From Marinobacter sp. (GTDB taxonomy: Bacteria > Pseudomonadota > Gammaproteobacteria > Pseudomonadales > Oleiphilaceae): a DNA stretch of 41,906 nt. Position 1 is the first letter of the stretch. Every line of letters starts with the position of its first letter. The notes beneath the pieces are model-generated. The model saw only the letters and a program-made list of their open reading frames with translations, was not told the origin of the DNA and made no database searches. This document shows positions 32,786 through 40,679 of the stretch, in pieces. Location of the stretch: contig JASBRL010000145.1 in assembly GCA_030149475.1 (NCBI GenBank), positions 1-41,906 of the forward strand. The letters are read 5' to 3'. The position numbers and the translations under genes were made by a program.

Positions 32786-35014
32786 TCAGGCCGTCACGGG
32801 TACAAGTGGCAGGCGGTGAACACTGTGGCCGGTCAGCCGGCGCCAGGCATTGGCGATGGCCGGGCCGGATGGCGGCGTGCCGGGTTCACCGACACCGGTC
32901 GGTGCTTCCGTGGAGCGAATCACCGACACTTCGATATCCGGCATTTCGTGAATCCGCAGCGACCGGTAACGGTCGAAGTTGGTCTGCTCCACGTGACCGC
33001 CGTCGCTCAGCGTGATGGCGTCGTACAGCACCGCGCCGATCCCGAAGCCGATGCCGCCTTCCATCTGGGCGCGAATGACATTCGGGTTGACCGGCACGCC
33101 GCAATCCACCGCGCACCAGATCCGGTTGACCCGGGGTTCTCCGTTGCCGTTGTCGGACACTTCCGCAATCTGTGCCACGTAGGTGTTGAAGCTCTTGTGC
33201 AGGGCCACACCGCGCTCACGCCCGGCGGGCACCGGCCCGGCCTTTCCGGCCATCGCCGCGACTTCTTCGAGTACCCCGCGGTAGCGGGGATGGCTGTCAC
33301 CCAGCAGGGCAAGACGGCCGTCTACCGGGTCCTTGCCGGCTTTCTCGAGCAACTGGTCAAGGAAGGTTTCGTTGGCGTACGCATTGTGGGTGTGCTCCAC
33401 CGACCGCCACCACAGAGTGGGCACGCCATTGTCCATCAGGTGCTGGCCGACCCGCAGATTGGCAATCGCGTAGGGCAGTTCCCTTGAGCCTTCAACGGCG
33501 CTGGAGTCAATACCGTCCTTGATCATGGCGCTCTCGAAGGCGGTGCCTTTCATGAAAGACTGCACTGCGATCTGCTGGTCCCAACCAGTGATGTTGCCGT
33601 TTTTGTCAATGCCGCCGCGCAGACGATGGACCGCAAGCGGACGATAACGGCCGCCCTGGATGTCATTCTCACGGGTCCACATCAGCTTGACTGGCCGGTC
33701 GGAACCGAGGGCTTTGGTCACCATCGCCGCTTCGGCCATGAAGTCGCCACCAGGCTGGGCCCGGCGTCCGAAGCTGCCGCCTGCGTACTCGGTATAGAGC
33801 GTGACGTTGGCCTTGTCGACACCGAAAACACCGGCCAGCGCGCCCATGTCAAGGGTCTGGATCTGGGTGCCTGCCCAGGCGGTCACTTTGCCGTCTTTGA
33901 ACTGGATGACCGCATCGAGGGTCTCCATGGGTGCGTGGGCGAGGAAGGGAAAGAAATATTCCGCTTCGATAACGGTGTCGGCCGAGGCCAGGCTCTGCTC
34001 GACATCGCCGTCGTTACGGGCGTTCAGGCCCGGTTTTTTGGCGGCCTCGCTGTAGGTTTTCTCCATCTCTACGGTGGAACGGGTCTCGGCGTTGGCGGCG
34101 TTCCATTGAACCTCGACCGCCGCCCGGCCCCGGAGAGCGGCGTAGGTGTTTTCGGCATAGACTGCAACGCCCATGGGCACGGTCCTGACCGCAATCACCC
34201 CCGCGATCTTGCGGGCCTTGCTGTCATTCACCGAGGCCACGGTCGCCCCGAACCGGGGTGGATGGACGATGGTGGCGACCACCAGGTTGTCCGGATACAG
34301 GTCCTGGGTAAACCGCTGCTCACCGGTGGACTTGGGCCGCGAATCCAGCTTGGGAACATCGGTGCCGATCAGGGTGAACTGGTCCGGCGTTTTGAGTGTC
34401 GGCTGCTGGGGCACTTCGAGTCTGGCGGCGTCGCTGGCCACTTCGCCAAAGGTTGTCTGTTGCCCACTGGCTGTGTGCCGGATAACCCCCTTGCTGACGG
34501 TAATCTCGCCCGGTTCGACCTGCCAGCGGTTGGCGGCGGCCTGAACCAGCACCGTCCGTGCCGCCGCTCCGGCCTTGCGCATCTGTGAGTAGGAGTTGGC
34601 CATGGCCGTTGAGCCACCAGTGCCCTGTACCCCGAACAGCGAATTCACATATTTGGCGGTATTGGCCGGAGCCAGTTCGGCGTGAATCTGGGACCAGTCG
34701 GCATCCATTTCGTCAGCCACCAGGGTTGAGAGCCCGGTCGCCGGCCCCTGTCCGAATTCGATGTGCTTGATGATTACCGTTACAGTGCTATCGGTCGCGA
34801 CCCGCACGAACGCGTTGGGGGCAAAGGCCGGGTCCATGCCGGCTGAGGCCGCCCGGGCCTTGCCCGGCAGGTATACCCCGACCATCAGGGTTGCCGCGGC
34901 GGCGGCTGAGCCGATCAGGAAGCCCCGGCGGGAGACGCCGTTGCCGGAAACATTATGGATCGCCAGGTCGTCGGGTACGTCCGCTGCGGCCATGGTTCTG
35001 GTGAGGTCCGTCAT
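32786..35014 (-). CDS. Tat-exported molybdopterin-binding subunit of a xanthine-dehydrogenase-family oxidoreductase (IorB-like)
   Basis: A 742-residue large subunit of the isoquinoline 1-oxidoreductase/aldehyde dehydrogenase type. The twin-arginine signal is at residues 28-34 (SRRGFLIG followed by an alanine-rich hydrophobic stretch ending KARAAS), so the protein is likely exported folded. Family elements include [38 protein letters not shown] and, near the C-terminus, [16 protein letters not shown] with the catalytic Glu of GxGE. It should hydroxylate an aldehyde or N-heterocycle; the substrate is unknown. GGAGGG precedes the start at 35014, and the 2Fe-2S subunit stops three bases before. 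Confidence 0.9.
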   Translation of the reverse strand: MTDLTRTMAAADVPDDLAIHNVSGNGVSRRGFLIGSAAAAATLMVGVYLPGKARAASAGMDPAFAPNAFVRVATDSTVTVIIKHIEFGQGPATGLSTLVADEMDADWSQIHAELAPANTAKYVNSLFGVQGTGGSTAMANSYSQMRKAGAAARTVLVQAAANRWQVEPGEITVSKGVIRHTASGQQTTFGEVASDAARLEVPQQPTLKTPDQFTLIGTDVPKLDSRPKSTGEQRFTQDLYPDNLVVATIVHPPRFGATVASVNDSKARKIAGVIAVRTVPMGVAVYAENTYAALRGRAAVEVQWNAANAETRSTVEMEKTYSEAAKKPGLNARNDGDVEQSLASADTVIEAEYFFPFLAHAPMETLDAVIQFKDGKVTAWAGTQIQTLDMGALAGVFGVDKANVTLYTEYAGGSFGRRAQPGGDFMAEAAMVTKALGSDRPVKLMWTRENDIQGGRYRPLAVHRLRGGIDKNGNITGWDQQIAVQSFMKGTAFESAMIKDGIDSSAVEGSRELPYAIANLRVGQHLMDNGVPTLWWRSVEHTHNAYANETFLDQLLEKAGKDPVDGRLALLGDSHPRYRGVLEEVAAMAGKAGPVPAGRERGVALHKSFNTYVAQIAEVSDNGNGEPRVNRIWCAVDCGVPVNPNVIRAQMEGGIGFGIGAVLYDAITLSDGGHVEQTNFDRYRSLRIHEMPDIEVSVIRSTEAPTGVGEPGTPPSGPAIANAWRRLTGHSVHRLPLVPVTA

Positions 35015-35017
35015 CGC

Positions 35018-35491
35018 TTAACCCTCCGCGGTGCTGGCCAGTGTATCGGCAGCGTTGTGAATGGCCTTGCGGATCCGCACGTAGGTTGCGCAGCGGCAGA
35101 TATTGCCCCCCATGGCCTGATTGATGTTCTCATCGGATGGCTTGGGGATTTCCCGCAACAGGGCGATGGCGGACATCACCTGGCCGGACTGGCAGAAGCC
35201 ACACTGGGGCACATCGATATCGACCCAGGCATCCTGAATGGCTTTGGCTTCCGGCCCGTCCAGGCCCTCGATGGTGGTCACCGTGCCACCGCCGACCTGC
35301 GACACCGGTGTGACGCAGGAGCGCCGGGTCAGGCCGTTCAGGTGCACGGTACAGGCGCCGCACTGGGCGATGCCGCAGCCGAATTTGGTGCCGGTCAGCC
35401 TGAAAGTGTCACGGATGACCCAGAGTAGCGGGGTTTCCGGGTCGACATCGGCCGAAACCGGTTTGCCGTTGAGCGTAAAATTGACGGCCAT
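35018..35491 (-). CDS. 2Fe-2S subunit of the molybdenum hydroxylase (IorA-like)
   Basis: A 157-residue small subunit with two [2Fe-2S] clusters. The plant-type ferredoxin motif is CGIAQCGACTVHLNG, with its fourth Cys in RRSC, and the helical-domain motif consists of CGFC and, further on, CRC. All eight cysteines are present. It carries electrons from the molybdenum centre towards the cytochrome. It lacks a signal peptide, so it would be co-exported with the Tat-carrying large subunit. The start at 35491 (MAVNFTLNG) has CAGGAGAGG upstream; the frame is open to 35551. First gene of the three-gene operon. Confidence 0.93.
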   Translation of the reverse strand: MAVNFTLNGKPVSADVDPETPLLWVIRDTFRLTGTKFGCGIAQCGACTVHLNGLTRRSCVTPVSQVGGGTVTTIEGLDGPEAKAIQDAWVDIDVPQCGFCQSGQVMSAIALLREIPKPSDENINQAMGGNICRCATYVRIRKAIHNAADTLASTAEG

Positions 35492-35910
35492 AACCGTATC
35501 CTCTCCTGTTCGGTTGGACAGAACTCTCCCGCCAAGGGCGCGGGACTGCATGCGAGCGATTGATAAAACAATGGATCTGTTGTTGCGGGTTTGTCGCTGG
35601 CTGGCCCTGGCAAGGCTGTCGGGCCGCCATGGTTCAGTCTCTGGTTACAGCCTAGTCGTGAATGGTCCTGTAGACAAACAGCGAAACGGCCTTTCGCGTG
35701 GACCGGGATTGGATAGCGGTTGGATGTGAGTATCCTGCGCTATACTCAAACGGTTCCCTGATCGCCCAGCCAGTGATCCACGGGGCCGGGATCAGGCGTA
35801 GATTGCCCTGCCAGGAAAGCGCCAGCCGCAATCGGTCATGGCTGACTGTCTTGCAGCAGGTCGCATCGCTGAGTTGTTCCCGTTCGTCCACGTATGCAGG
35901 AGGAAGATTG
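35492..35910. other. Divergent spacer between molybdenum hydroxylase operon and MBL gene
   Basis: No gene-like frame is convincing in these 419 bases. A TATACT at 35741-35746 could be a -10 element on the plus strand for the MBL gene, but its -35 partner is poor. AGGAGGAAG at 35898-35906 is the MBL ribosome binding site. Promoters in both directions must lie here. Confidence 0.35.
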
Positions 35911-36855
35911 ATGCCCCGTTTTATATTGATGTTGAAAGTGGCCGCCATGAGCCTGGTGGCGGCACTGGCTTTTGTCGCATCGGCCCAGGCCGGGGCCCCG
36001 ATGGTCAAGTATCAGGCACCGGGTTACTATCGGATGATGCTGGGCAACTTTGAAGTGACCGCTCTGTCAGATGGCACGGTTCCGCTGCCGGTAGAAAAGC
36101 TTCTGCTCAATACCACCCCGGAGAAAGTCGAGAAAGCCCTGGACAAGCGTTTTCTCGGCTCGCCGCTGCAAACGTCGGTCAACGGCTATCTGATCAACAC
36201 CGGATCGAAACTGGTGCTGATCGACGCGGGTGCGGGCAGCCTGTTCGGCCCGACCCTGGGCAAGCTGATTTACAGCCTGCAGGCGTCCGGCTACCAGCCG
36301 GCCGATGTGGACGATATCTACATTACCCACATGCACCCGGATCACGTCGGTGGTCTGGTCTCCGATGGCAGGATCGTGTTCCCTAATGCCACCGTCCATG
36401 CCCGCCAGGCCGATGTGGATTATTGGTTGAGCGAAGACAACCTGAAGGCCGCACCGGACAGCTCCAAAGGCTTCTTCAAGGGCGCCATGGCCTCTGTTAA
36501 CCCGTACATCAAAGCGGGCCAGTTCAAGGCCTTCGAGGGTGATGCGCAACTGATGCCGGGCATCCAGGCGATCGCGGCTCCGGGCCATACGCCGGGGCAC
36601 AGCCTCTACAAGATACAGAGCGACGGCCAGACGCTGATGCTGTGGGGCGACATCATACATGTCGCCGCGGTGCAGTTTCCGCAGCCGTCGGTGGCCATCG
36701 CCTTCGATACAGACAGCAAGGAAGCCGTCATTCAGCGTGAGCAGGCGTTTGCGGAGGCTGCCCGACACGGTGAGCTGGTGGGGGGGCGCATCTCTCGTTT
36801 CCGGGCCTTGGCCACCTGCGCAGTGCCGATAAAGGCTATACGTTCGTGCCGGTGA
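35911..36855 (+). CDS. Secreted MBL-fold metallohydrolase, C-terminus frameshifted
   Basis: Encodes 314 residues as read: signal peptide (about 1-27, ending AQA-GA) and a metallo-beta-lactamase fold with ITHMHPDHVGG (HxHxDH), PGHTPGHS and WGDIIH as metal ligands. The last 25 residues do not look like the family. In the +1-shifted frame after the G7 run at 36780-36786, the sequence continues as AHLSFPGLGHLRSADKGYTF and stops at 36873-36875, a typical family ending with the last conserved His. One more G would restore it. Thus either a real -1 frameshift or a sequencing error. Start at 35911 follows AGGAGGAAG. The closest activities are quorum-quenching lactonases and related hydrolases, but no substrate can be named. 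Confidence 0.85.
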   Translation: MPRFILMLKVAAMSLVAALAFVASAQAGAPMVKYQAPGYYRMMLGNFEVTALSDGTVPLPVEKLLLNTTPEKVEKALDKRFLGSPLQTSVNGYLINTGSKLVLIDAGAGSLFGPTLGKLIYSLQASGYQPADVDDIYITHMHPDHVGGLVSDGRIVFPNATVHARQADVDYWLSEDNLKAAPDSSKGFFKGAMASVNPYIKAGQFKAFEGDAQLMPGIQAIAAPGHTPGHSLYKIQSDGQTLMLWGDIIHVAAVQFPQPSVAIAFDTDSKEAVIQREQAFAEAARHGELVGGRISRFRALATCAVPIKAIRSCR

Positions 36856-36905
36856 ATTACACAGCGGCGCAGTAGCCCTCAGCCGGTTACGAGCTGTAAC
36901 AACCG

Positions 36906-36943
36906 AAAAGCGATCCGGGTGCTACACTCGGATCGCTTTTTTT
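36906..36943 (+). terminator. Rho-independent terminator after the MBL gene
   Basis: A perfect 12-base stem, AAAAGCGATCCG at 36906-36917 and CGGATCGCTTTT at 36929-36940, with an 11-base loop, followed by further Ts to 36943. It lies 30 bases after the restored MBL stop and before the GGDEF-EAL gene. The stem with A- and T-runs is symmetric, so it could act in both directions. Confidence 0.92.
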
Positions 36944-37067
36944 CGCGGACTGGATCAGCGCCGCGTCTACTGTCCGATGACGTTCCAGGGAGGAAAAACA
37001 GGCGAATGTCGATCAACTCATATTGATGGGTTGACGCAAGTCGGGCGTTCACTGCAAGGACATCTGT

Positions 37068-39425
37068 ATGCAGGGTTCCCTCCAGGAAAACAGGCGGTTG
37101 GCCGCGCTACGGCGAACTCATTTGCTGGATACCGGCCCGGAAGAACGGTTTGACCGCCTGACGCTGATCGCCAGGCGTTTTTATCAGGTCGAGACGGCAC
37201 TGTTCACGCTGGTAGACGAGCATCGCCAGTGGTTCAAATCCAGGCAGGGAGCGGACCTGCCCGAAACATCCCGTGAGATAGCCTTCTGCGACTACGCGAT
37301 CCAGCAGGATGCCCCGCTGATCGTCGAGGATGCGCGGGACGATAGCCGTTTCAGGGACAACCCACTGGTTACCGGTGAACCTCATATCCGCTTCTACGCG
37401 GGGATTCAGGTTCGCGAGCCCACCGGATTCAAGATTGGCACCCTGTGCCTGATTGACCATCGACCCCGGCGTATCGGAGAAACCGAGCTGGATGTTTTGC
37501 GTAGCCTCGCCAGCCTGATTGAAGACGAACTCGAGCGGGTTTTCCTGACTGATGATGACAATAGCTATGTGCGGTCCAGCCAGTTGGGGCGCTCGATCCA
37601 TCGCGCCCAGAATGTCTTTCTGACCAGTGACAACGAGCATGCCGCCTTCGAGTTGATGCTGAACGACCTGCTGACACTGACCGGCAGTCAGTTCGGTTTT
37701 ATCGGTGAGGTCATGCACAAGCCGTCCGGCGAGCCTTTCCTCAAGATCGGTGCGATCACCAATCTGGCCTGGAGTCCGCAGACTCAGGCGCTGTTCCAGG
37801 GAGTGGAGCGCCGGGGCATGGTTTTCGAACGGACCGACACGATTCTGGCCCGACCGATGGTGACCGGCGAGGTAATTGTGTCCGGCAATGTGTTGACCGA
37901 TGAGCGCGGCCAGGGATTGCCTGAAGGCCATCCGCCGATCAATACCTACATCGGTATTCCCGTTTACGTCGGCGAACGCCTGATTGGTCTGGTCGGGCTC
38001 GCCAACCGTGCTGGCGGTTACACGGAAAAACTGGCTGTGGAGCTGGAGCCGCTGTTGCAGACGGTGGGCACGCTTATCGAGCGCAAACGGCTGTATCAGG
38101 AGAAGCGCGATCACCAGCGTAGCCTGGAGCAGGCCGCCAATTACGATGCTCTGACCGGGCTGCCGAACCGGCGCCTGCTCAGTGTCCTGTTCGAGAAAGA
38201 ACTGCACGAAGCCAATCTGCGCCAGGGTGTGGTGTCGGTCTGTTTTATCGACCTGGACGGTTTCAAGGACATCAATGACGCTCACGGTCATGTGGTCGGC
38301 GACGCGGTGCTCAAAAGCGTGGCCCGGAAGCTCACCGATATCCTGCGGGCAGACGATGTTGTGGCCCGGCTGGGAGGGGATGAATTCGTTGCCATTCTCC
38401 GGGATGTGGACGACCCTGAGGTCTATCAGCGCATACTCGATGCCATCCGCAAACCGATGACCTTCAGGCAGCACGTTCTGCAGTTGTCGGGCAGCATGGG
38501 TGTGGCTCTCTATCCCGAAGACGACTCGGACCCGGACCTGCTTCTGCGCCATGCAGACCAGGCCATGTACGCGGCCAAGGAAGCGGGCAAGAACTGCTAT
38601 AAACAGTTTGATCTCGATACCCACCTGTCCCGCAAGGAGCGGTTGCGGATACTTGAGCAGATCGATGCCGCGTTTACAGAGCAGCAGTTCGAGCTGTTTT
38701 ACCAACCGAAAATCCGCTTCCACGATCGGTCCGTTGAAGGTTTCGAAGCCCTGATCCGCTGGCACCACCCGACGGATGGACTGCTGACGCCGGTCAACTT
38801 CCTGCCGCATATTGAATACACCGAGTTCGACCGATTGCTGGGGCAGTTCGTGCTGACCCGGGCCGTCGCCACACTCAGGCGGTTCGAGGCGGCCGGGCTG
38901 AATTATTCGATCAGCGTGAACCTGAGCCCGTCCCACTTTCTGGGAGCGTATTTCCTGACTGACCTGCGGAACAGTCTTAAAGGGTGCTCCGCCTCACTGC
39001 GTTCTCATTTGACGCTGGAAATACTCGAAACCACTGCGCTGGACGATGCAAAGTCAGTCATCGAGATCCTCGCAGCCTGTCACGAGACCGGGGTGGGCGT
39101 CTCACTGGATGATTTCGGGACCGGCTATTCATCGCTGGATTATTTCCGTAAGCTGCGGGCCGACGAAATCAAGATTGACCGCTCGTTCGTCAAGGATATG
39201 CTTGTCGACAGGGATGATGAACTGATCGTGAGTGCCATCATCAGCCTGTGCAAGAATTTTCACCGCCGCACGGTCGCTGAGGGCATTGAAACCGAGGCGC
39301 TGGAAGCGCGGCTGATTGAACTGGGTTGTGAAGTGGGTCAAGGGTATTACTACAGTAAGCCCCTGCCTCTGAACGAGGCGACTGACTGGGCTGATCATTA
39401 CCAGGCCGCAGAGGCGACGGTGTAG
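37068..39425 (+). CDS. GAF-GAF-GGDEF-EAL c-di-GMP turnover protein
   Basis: A soluble 785-residue protein. It has an N-terminal GAF domain at about 20-165 (IAFCDYAIQQDAPLIVEDAR, GTLCLIDH), a second GAF at about 185-345 (GSQFGFIGEVM, INTYIGIPVYVGERLIGLVG), a GGDEF domain at about 355-520 and an EAL domain at about 530-780. The GGDEF motif is intact (LGGDEF near residue 436) with the inhibitory RxxD site five residues before it. The EAL motif is intact (EALIRW near 559), with NLSPSHF, LEILETTALDD, DDFGTGYSSLDYF, KIDRSF, AEGIE and GQGYY. Both activities are possible, and the GAF domains may set the balance. ATG at 37068 has AAGGA upstream. Confidence 0.9.
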   Translation: MQGSLQENRRLAALRRTHLLDTGPEERFDRLTLIARRFYQVETALFTLVDEHRQWFKSRQGADLPETSREIAFCDYAIQQDAPLIVEDARDDSRFRDNPLVTGEPHIRFYAGIQVREPTGFKIGTLCLIDHRPRRIGETELDVLRSLASLIEDELERVFLTDDDNSYVRSSQLGRSIHRAQNVFLTSDNEHAAFELMLNDLLTLTGSQFGFIGEVMHKPSGEPFLKIGAITNLAWSPQTQALFQGVERRGMVFERTDTILARPMVTGEVIVSGNVLTDERGQGLPEGHPPINTYIGIPVYVGERLIGLVGLANRAGGYTEKLAVELEPLLQTVGTLIERKRLYQEKRDHQRSLEQAANYDALTGLPNRRLLSVLFEKELHEANLRQGVVSVCFIDLDGFKDINDAHGHVVGDAVLKSVARKLTDILRADDVVARLGGDEFVAILRDVDDPEVYQRILDAIRKPMTFRQHVLQLSGSMGVALYPEDDSDPDLLLRHADQAMYAAKEAGKNCYKQFDLDTHLSRKERLRILEQIDAAFTEQQFELFYQPKIRFHDRSVEGFEALIRWHHPTDGLLTPVNFLPHIEYTEFDRLLGQFVLTRAVATLRRFEAAGLNYSISVNLSPSHFLGAYFLTDLRNSLKGCSASLRSHLTLEILETTALDDAKSVIEILAACHETGVGVSLDDFGTGYSSLDYFRKLRADEIKIDRSFVKDMLVDRDDELIVSAIISLCKNFHRRTVAEGIETEALEARLIELGCEVGQGYYYSKPLPLNEATDWADHYQAAEATV

Positions 39426-39501
39426 TCGTCCGGCTGATGCCGGTGCCGGTCAGCATGCATGTCGACCGGTTTGTACGCGGTCTCCAAACAGGAACAACAC
39501 G

Positions 39502-40176
39502 ATGGCAAAGCTGTTTATCGTTCGCCACGGCCAGGCGGCATTCGGACAGTCCGATTACGACTGCCTTTCTGAACTGGGGCACCAGCAGGCTCGCTGGCTG
39601 GGAGACTATTTTGCCGAGCGCGGGATCAGCTTCAGTCACATTGCTGCCGGCACACTGGCGCGTCAGCAGGATACCGCCCGTTCCATCCTCGCCGGCATGG
39701 GCGATGATACCGCTGAGATCTCGACTCATCCGGGGCTGAATGAATACGACGGCGAGGCGGTTTATACCGGCTACACCGGTAAGGGCGACCAGCATCTGCA
39801 CCAGAAGGCGGATTTCCGGGACTACTGGCAGACCTTCCGGGCTGCCTACGAGGCCTGGATCGACAACCGTATCGAGTCGATTGAGGAGTCCTGGGACCAT
39901 TTTGGTGAGCGGATTGACGCCGCCCTGGACCAGGCCCTGACCGGCCGTGCACGTGACGAAGCGGTGCTGGTGGTGACCTCCGGCGGGGTCATCGGGCGTA
40001 CCGTGAACCAGTTGATGAAAGGGCCGCCGGCCACCGCCATCGAGCTGAATTTCCAGTTCCGCAATGCCGCCTTCTGCGAAGTGATCGTGGGGCGTTCGGC
40101 GCGGCGGCTACTCAGCTACAACAGCATCCCCCACCTTGACCGGCCCGGCCGGCGGGATGCGATTACCCACGTCTGA
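39502..40176 (+). CDS. Histidine phosphatase (phosphoglycerate mutase-like) family protein
   Basis: A 224-residue protein with the catalytic start FIVRHGQAAFG and a mid-sequence GTLARQQDTA segment. Where classical members have an S-H-G-G motif with the second catalytic His (VVSHGGVI), this one reads VVTSGGVIG, so that His is replaced. Members with TSGG are known as a variant subgroup, so this may be a changed mechanism rather than a dead enzyme. It begins 76 bases after the GGDEF-EAL gene. AGGAACAA precedes the ATG at 39502. Substrate unknown; assignment beyond family level is not possible. Confidence 0.85.
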   Translation: MAKLFIVRHGQAAFGQSDYDCLSELGHQQARWLGDYFAERGISFSHIAAGTLARQQDTARSILAGMGDDTAEISTHPGLNEYDGEAVYTGYTGKGDQHLHQKADFRDYWQTFRAAYEAWIDNRIESIEESWDHFGERIDAALDQALTGRARDEAVLVVTSGGVIGRTVNQLMKGPPATAIELNFQFRNAAFCEVIVGRSARRLLSYNSIPHLDRPGRRDAITHV

Positions 40177-40285
40177 TGGCCGAATCGTGCGGCGATCATT
40201 GTCTCCGGTTTCGCCCGGGAAACCATGCTGGTTGAAATGCTGGCCTATGCGGTTGTGCCCGATCATAATGGGCAGACTGCATGAC

Positions 40286-40307
40286 CCGCCTGCTTCCCCG
40301 CAGGCGG
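40286..40307. other. Perfect GC-rich hairpin after the histidine phosphatase gene
   Basis: CCGCCTGC at 40286-40293 and GCAGGCGG at 40300-40307 form an eight-base stem with the loop TTCCCC. No T-run follows on either strand, so it may be a rho-independent-like pause site, a Rho-assisted terminator or an RNA-stabilising element. It lies 35 bases before the small membrane-protein gene. Confidence 0.5.
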
Positions 40308-40341
40308 AGTGTCTTCGCCAAAAAATAACGGGAATGCCAGT

Positions 40342-40557
40342 ATGAGTCATCTGCCAAAGTCTGAGTCCGCCACCAGCGGGCTGTCCTGGAAACTGGCCGC
40401 CGCCGGGTCGGTGGCGTCGGGGCTTGCCGCGCTGATTTCTCTGGGCAAGGTATCGCCCATCGTGACCGGGCTGATTGTGCTTGCGGCCATTGGCTGGGGG
40501 CTGACGGCCCGCGATAATCGTCGTGCTGCACGCCTGGAGGTCACTGACCCCGAATAA
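40342..40557 (+). CDS. Small membrane protein, unknown function
   Basis: A 71-residue protein with two hydrophobic stretches, about residues 15-33 and 37-55, the second ending in WGLTARDNRRAARLEV, so a basic C-terminal tail. Likely a small inner-membrane protein. ATG at 40342 has GGGA upstream; an in-frame ATG at 40309 would add 11 polar residues. No family is recognised. Confidence 0.6.
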   Translation: MSHLPKSESATSGLSWKLAAAGSVASGLAALISLGKVSPIVTGLIVLAAIGWGLTARDNRRAARLEVTDPE

Positions 40558-40679
40558 ACACCGGGACACAACCAGCCTGCCGGGATACCGGTCTGGACGG
40601 GTTGTCATCCGGCTGTTGTAATCGTCTGCTAAACTGTTCTCAGTTGGTGCGTCGTATTACAACACAGGTAGTCGGATTC

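Noticed and set aside
32078..33487. 469-codon plus-strand frame antisense to the cytochrome and molybdopterin subunit
   Set aside because: Shadow frame; both minus-strand genes carry clear haem and cofactor motifs.
37107..38936. 609-codon minus-strand frame antisense to the GGDEF-EAL gene
   Set aside because: Codon-pattern shadow; no start signal and no family-like motif, while the plus-strand protein is unambiguous.
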